DNA of 64,000 nucleotides from Agrococcus sediminis (GTDB lineage Bacteria; Actinomycetota; Actinomycetes; Actinomycetales; Microbacteriaceae), in the NCBI RefSeq assembly GCF_007923295.1, contig NZ_VOIR01000011.1, forward strand, positions 62,001-126,000, read 5' to 3'. The notes below the pieces were generated by a model. That model saw nothing but the letters and a program-made list of their open reading frames with translations, had not been told where the DNA came from and ran no database searches. How positions within the stretch are numbered: position 1 is the first letter of the stretch; the number at the start of each line of letters is the position of its first letter. The translations under genes were made by a program, and so were the position numbers. This document shows, piece after piece, positions 60,740 to 64,000 of this stretch.

Positions 60740-61909
60740 ATGGTGAACCCCTTCGAGCAGGTGCCCCTCGAGCGGCTGCGCGAGCGCACGAGCATCAAGT
60801 GGCGCTTCTTCGATCCCGACGTGCTGCCGCTGTGGGTGGCCGAGATGGATGTGCTGCCGGCTGAGCCCATCACTCGCGCCGTGCACGACGCGATGCTGCG
60901 CGGCGACACCGGCTACCCGTGGGGCACGGGCTACGCGGAGGCGTTCGGCCGCTTCGCCGCCGACCGCTGGGGCGCCTCGGTCGAGGTCTCGCGCACCGCG
61001 CTCGTGAGCGACGTCATGATGGGCGCGTTCGAGCTCATCCGCCTCCTGACGCCGCCCGGCGGCGCGGTGATCGTGACGAGCCCGGTGTACCCGCCGTTCC
61101 ACGCCTACTCGGCGCACGCCGAGCGGCGGGTGGTCGAGGCGCCGCTCGGCGACGACCTGCGGCTCGACCTGAGCGGGATCGAGGATGCGTGCGCCCGGGT
61201 CGGCGACGCGGGCGCGGTGCTGCTGCTGTGCAACCCGCACAACCCGACCGGCACCGTGCACACCCGGGCAGAGCTCGAGGCGCTCGCGCAGGTCGCCGCG
61301 CGCTACGGGGTGCGCGTCATCTCCGACGAGGTGCACGCGCCGCTGCTGTTCGACGCGACGTTCACGCCCTACTGGGAGGTCGACCCGCACGGCTTCTCGC
61401 TCACGAGCGCGTCGAAGGCCTGGAACCTCGCCGGGCTGCGCACCGCCCTCATCGTCGGCGGCGCCGAGACCGGCGCGGACCTCGGCGAGATCGCGGAGGT
61501 CGTGAGCCACGGGCCGTCGCACCTCGCGTCCATCGCGCACGTCGCCGCGTTCGACGAGGGCCGCGGCTGGCTCGACGAGGTGCTCGCGGGGCTGCGCGGC
61601 AACCGGGCGCTGCTCGCGCGCCTGCTGGCCGAGCACGCGCCGTCGATCCGCTGGCAGCCGGGCGAGGCGACGTTCCTCGCGTGGCTCGACTGCCGGGGCA
61701 CGCGCGTCGCCGAGCCGGGATCGGTCGCCGACCCGGGCTACGTGGGGCTCTCGACCGGGCCGGCCAAGGCGTTCCTGGAGCAGGCGCGCGTCGGGCTGAA
61801 CGCCGGCGAGGCCTTCGGCGCCGGCGGCGAGAACCACGTGCGCCTCAACCTCGGCACCCGCCCGGACGTGCTCGAGGAGGCGGTGCGGCGGATGGGCCGG
61901 GTCGCGTAG
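60740..61909 (+). CDS. MalY/PatB-type PLP-dependent C-S lyase/aminotransferase
   Basis: 389 residues of the class I/II aminotransferase fold. PLPLWVAEMDV-like start (DVLPLWVAEMDVLPAEPI), LLCNPHNPTGTVH, VISDEVHAPLLF and the PLP lysine in SLTSASKAWNLAGLRTALI (about Lys224) match cystathionine beta-lyases of the MalY/PatB group. Probably splits cystathionine or cysteine conjugates to thiol, pyruvate and ammonia. ATG 60740; a GTG immediately follows. Ends before a long perfect palindrome. Confidence 0.9.
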   Translation: MVNPFEQVPLERLRERTSIKWRFFDPDVLPLWVAEMDVLPAEPITRAVHDAMLRGDTGYPWGTGYAEAFGRFAADRWGASVEVSRTALVSDVMMGAFELIRLLTPPGGAVIVTSPVYPPFHAYSAHAERRVVEAPLGDDLRLDLSGIEDACARVGDAGAVLLLCNPHNPTGTVHTRAELEALAQVAARYGVRVISDEVHAPLLFDATFTPYWEVDPHGFSLTSASKAWNLAGLRTALIVGGAETGADLGEIAEVVSHGPSHLASIAHVAAFDEGRGWLDEVLAGLRGNRALLARLLAEHAPSIRWQPGEATFLAWLDCRGTRVAEPGSVADPGYVGLSTGPAKAFLEQARVGLNAGEAFGAGGENHVRLNLGTRPDVLEEAVRRMGRVA

Positions 61910-61926
61910 CGCTCCCGGGACCCCTT

Positions 61927-61966
61927 CGACCCGACGGGACCCGGTGCACCGGGTCCCGTCGGGTCG
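61927..61966. terminator. 40-bp perfect palindrome, bidirectional terminator
   Basis: 18-bp arms CGACCCGACGGGACCCGG / CCGGGTCCCGTCGGGTCG around TGCA, itself palindromic. Located between convergent MalY-type and nucleoside hydrolase genes, 18 bases after the first stop. Confidence 0.9.
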
Positions 61967-61991
61967 ATCGGGTCCCGCTGGCGAGCGGGCG

Positions 61992-62939
61992 CTACGGCGC
62001 CGCCGCGATCAGGTCGACCATGCGCTCCTCGAAGCCCGGCTCGACCTCCATCACGACGCGGTGGCGGGCGCCCTCGCGCTCGGGCCACTCGCCCCACGCG
62101 CCCTCGAGCGTCGTGGCGGTGCGGCCGCGCGAGGGCCCGTCGCCGCAGTCGACCGTCACGTCGACGATCGGCGAGAGCGTCGTGCGCACGAGCCCCGTCG
62201 CGACCGCGAGCGCGAGCGCGTCGTGGTTGCCCGACGCGCGCTGCCCCGTGTAGCCCTCGTAGTAGCGCAGGTAGAAGTCGAGGATCCGGTCGCAGAACTG
62301 CCCCGCCGCTCCCCCGGCGGCGAGCCGCTCGCGGTGCGCGTCGGTGATGAGCGACGTCATGGTCACGTCGAGCCCGACCATCGTGAGCTCCCACGGCGCG
62401 TCGAAGACCACCTGCGCCGCCTCCGGGTCGTGCCAGATGTTGGCCTCTGCCGTCTCCGACACGTTGCCGGGCGCGAGGGCGGCGCCGCCCATCACGGTCA
62501 CCTGGCGGATGCGCTCCGGCAGCGTCGGGTCGGCGTCGAGCGCCGCCGCGAGGTTGGTGAGCGGCCCGACGGCGACGATCTCGAGGGCGCCGGCGTGCTC
62601 GTGGCTGAGCCGCAGCAGCAGCTCGACCGCGCTCTCGGCCGCGAGCTCCGGCACGTGCGCCGTGTCGGCGCATCCGCCCAGCCCGTCGGCGCCGTGCACC
62701 TCAGGGGAGAAGACGGCTCGCGCGCCGCTCCGCGGGCCGGCGGCGCCGACCGCGATCGGCACGTCGCCGTGCCCGACGAGCCGCAGCACCTCGGAGGTGT
62801 TGCGGGCGCCCTGCGCCACGTCGACGTTGCCCCACACGACCGTGCACCCGACGAGGTCGATCTCGTTCGAGAGCGCGGCCGTGAGCAGGGCGAGGGCGTC
62901 GTCGATGCCCGTATCGACGTCGAGGAGCACGCGGGTCAC
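61992..62939 (-). CDS. Inosine-uridine preferring nucleoside hydrolase family protein
   Basis: 315 residues. The calcium-binding N-terminal motif is LLDVDTGIDDALALLTAA (Asp8 ... Asp12/13), and the distal part holds TVMGGAALAPGNVSETAEAN and ASGNHDALALAVAT, supplying the other metal and ribose contacts. GTG 62939 starts exactly two residues before the motif, as in the family. It cleaves ribonucleosides to base and ribose, giving a link to the ribose-type genes at 34-36 kb. No signal peptide. Confidence 0.9.
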   Translation of the reverse strand: MTRVLLDVDTGIDDALALLTAALSNEIDLVGCTVVWGNVDVAQGARNTSEVLRLVGHGDVPIAVGAAGPRSGARAVFSPEVHGADGLGGCADTAHVPELAAESAVELLLRLSHEHAGALEIVAVGPLTNLAAALDADPTLPERIRQVTVMGGAALAPGNVSETAEANIWHDPEAAQVVFDAPWELTMVGLDVTMTSLITDAHRERLAAGGAAGQFCDRILDFYLRYYEGYTGQRASGNHDALALAVATGLVRTTLSPIVDVTVDCGDGPSRGRTATTLEGAWGEWPEREGARHRVVMEVEPGFEERMVDLIAAAP

Positions 62940-63003
62940 GGCTTCGAGCCTAGGCCTGGCGAGCCTCCCGTGCCCCGCGCACGCGAGGACGACACTGGTC
63001 GCC

Positions 63004-63708
63004 ATGATGGGCATGCCGGATGTGCCGCAGCGCGACCGCGCACGGCTCCGGGCGGCGTGGGCCGAGGCGCTGGGCACCGCGCCGCGCGCCTTCGACGGCG
63101 ACGGCGTCACGCCCATCGCGCGCGACGACCTCGACTCGGTGGTGGTCGTCGAGCTCGGCACCGCGATGGTCGTCGCCGGGCCGGCCGCGGCGCTCGCCGC
63201 CACGCGGACGCTCGGCCGCGCGGCGCTGCGCGACGCGGCCGCGATCGCCGAGGCGCTGCCCGGCTCGCGCGCGATCGGCTCGGCGCACCTGCTCTTCACG
63301 GGCACGCGCCCCGCGCATCCGCCCCACGAGGTCGTGCCGGCGACCGACCGCGACCTCGTGCTCGTGCGGGAGGCGGTCGCGCTCGAGGAGTGGGAGGAGG
63401 CGGGCGTGGAGCCGATGGAGCGGCACTGGGCCGTGCGCGACGGCGCGCAGCCGCTCGCGGTCGCCGGCTACCAGCGGTGGCGCTCGACGATCGCGCACAT
63501 CGGCGTCGTGGCCGCCGCCTCGCATCGCGGGCGAGGCCTCGGCGGCTCGGTGGCGGCCGCAGCGGTGGCCGCAGCGATCGACGCGGGGCTCGTCGCGCAG
63601 TGGCGCTGCCGGGTCGGCAACCCCGCGTCGCTGCGGATCGCCGACGCGCTGGGCTTCACGCGCGTCGGGGTGCAGGCGGCGGTGGCGCTGCCGACCGGCG
63701 TCAGCTGA
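63004..63708 (+). CDS. GNAT family N-acetyltransferase
   Basis: 234 residues. The acetyl-CoA pyrophosphate loop is SHRGRGLGGSVAAAAVAAA (about residues 175-193), with strand-forming HIGVVAAASH before it and NPASLRIADALGFTRVG after it, the normal end of a GNAT domain. The N-terminal 110 residues are a less conserved, Ala/Arg-rich region. Substrate unknown. It runs into the convergent VOC gene with an 8-base overlap. Confidence 0.85.
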   Translation: MMGMPDVPQRDRARLRAAWAEALGTAPRAFDGDGVTPIARDDLDSVVVVELGTAMVVAGPAAALAATRTLGRAALRDAAAIAEALPGSRAIGSAHLLFTGTRPAHPPHEVVPATDRDLVLVREAVALEEWEEAGVEPMERHWAVRDGAQPLAVAGYQRWRSTIAHIGVVAAASHRGRGLGGSVAAAAVAAAIDAGLVAQWRCRVGNPASLRIADALGFTRVGVQAAVALPTGVS

Positions 63709-64000
63709 GGCAGAGGCAGAACGGATGCCCGGCGGGGTCGAGGAAGACGCGGAAGGTCTCGCCCGGCTGGTGCTCGTGCTTCGTCGCGCCGAGCGCGAGC
63801 GTCGCCGCCTCGGCCTCGTCGAGGTCGTCGACGACCACGTCGAGGTGCATCTGCTGCGGGTGCTCCTGCCCCGGCCAGTCGGGCGCCGCGTAGCCCTCGA
63901 CCTGCTGGAAGCAGATGCACTGGCCCTCGGGCCCGCGGATCTCGACCCAGTCGTCGGCCTCCGAGACGGTGTAGTCGAGCAGGGCGCCGTAGAAGCGCCC
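63701..64000 (-). CDS. VOC family protein, C-terminal part (truncated by window edge)
   Basis: The last 99 residues are inside the window; the start lies beyond 64000. The sequence has EIRGPEGQCICFQQVEGY, PQQMHLDVVVDDLDEAEAA with a metal-site His, and the ending LDPAGHPFCLCLS, the terminal strand of the glyoxalase-like VOC fold. DPAGHPFCL is characteristic of the small VOC proteins common in actinobacteria. Stop codon at 63701 overlaps the GNAT gene end by 8 bases on the opposite strand. Function unknown. Confidence 0.85.
   Translation of the reverse strand, partial: GRFYGALLDYTVSEADDWVEIRGPEGQCICFQQVEGYAAPDWPGQEHPQQMHLDVVVDDLDEAEAATLALGATKHEHQPGETFRVFLDPAGHPFCLCLS

Overview
The window is about 64 kb of very GC-rich DNA. 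GTG starts are common, genes are tightly packed with ATGA/GTGA overlaps, and the rare codons GAT and GCA seem to sit mostly inside GGATGC/GCATCC. Gene content (DUF222/HNH protein, DUF2277, CP-ATP-grasp/alpha-E/transglutaminase cassette, actinobacterial-type rhamnose genes, Stealth protein) points to a free-living actinobacterium, most likely Microbacteriaceae (Agrococcus-like; inference). I see no rRNA, tRNA, CRISPR array, insertion sequence or prophage gene.

Layout. 1-4.9 kb: start of an NAD-binding oxidoreductase, two exported proteins, a Gfo/Idh/MocA oxidoreductase, DUF2277 and a DUF222/HNH protein. 5.0-8.5 kb: a three-gene cassette (CP-ATP-grasp, alpha-E, transglutaminase). 8.5-12.7 kb: FadR-type regulator divergent from a TIM-barrel isomerase/decarboxylase, an ApnO-like dehydrogenase and a GntP permease, resembling a D-apionate route. 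12.9-14.9 kb: S9 peptidase. 14.9-27.5 kb: a divergent L-rhamnose locus; leftward are a DeoR regulator, ABC importer, class II aldolase and TIM-barrel isomerase, rightward are mutarotase, isomerase, fused aldolase/dehydrogenase and kinase. 27.5-33.5 kb: a FadR regulator and a complete non-phosphorylative L-fucose pathway (mutarotase, dehydrogenase, lactonase, fuconate dehydratase, keto-deoxy-fuconate dehydrogenase, diketo-acid hydrolase).

33.5-42.2 kb: a nine-gene rightward operon (ribokinase, RbsD, GntR regulator, cupin isomerase, FGGY kinase, 2-hydroxyacid dehydrogenase, KDPG-type aldolase, shikimate-dehydrogenase-like protein, phosphotriesterase-family lactonase) with a divergent transaldolase-like gene. 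The operator core GTAATGACAGG lies at both of its promoters. The combination does not match any pathway I know and is the best candidate for an undescribed system. 42.3-49.3 kb: a second sugar ABC importer, then an L-fucose/L-arabinose-type isomerase and an FGGY kinase. The promoter of the isomerase/kinase pair shares an exact 12-mer (AGATCGGATGTT) with the L-fucose promoter.

49.5-64 kb: mostly single housekeeping or accessory genes: Stealth phosphotransferase, metallophosphoesterase, DUF2993-like and SRPBCC proteins, VOC proteins, a DDAH-like hydrolase with ornithine aminotransferase and a divergent Lrp regulator, NUDIX, a membrane protein, FAD monooxygenase, MazG-like protein, beta-carbonic anhydrase, MalY-type C-S lyase, nucleoside hydrolase and GNAT. 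A hairpin-forming dispersed repeat (GGTCTCGAGACGC ... GCTCCTCGACC) occurs at three loci. One copy is inside a coding region; another is amplified as 75-bp tandem units together with the 3' end of rocD.

Overall, roughly 9-49 kb is a dense block of deoxy- and rare-sugar catabolism: at least four separately regulated pathways, two ribose-type ABC importers and one GntP permease, consistent with use of plant or microbial polysaccharide sugars.
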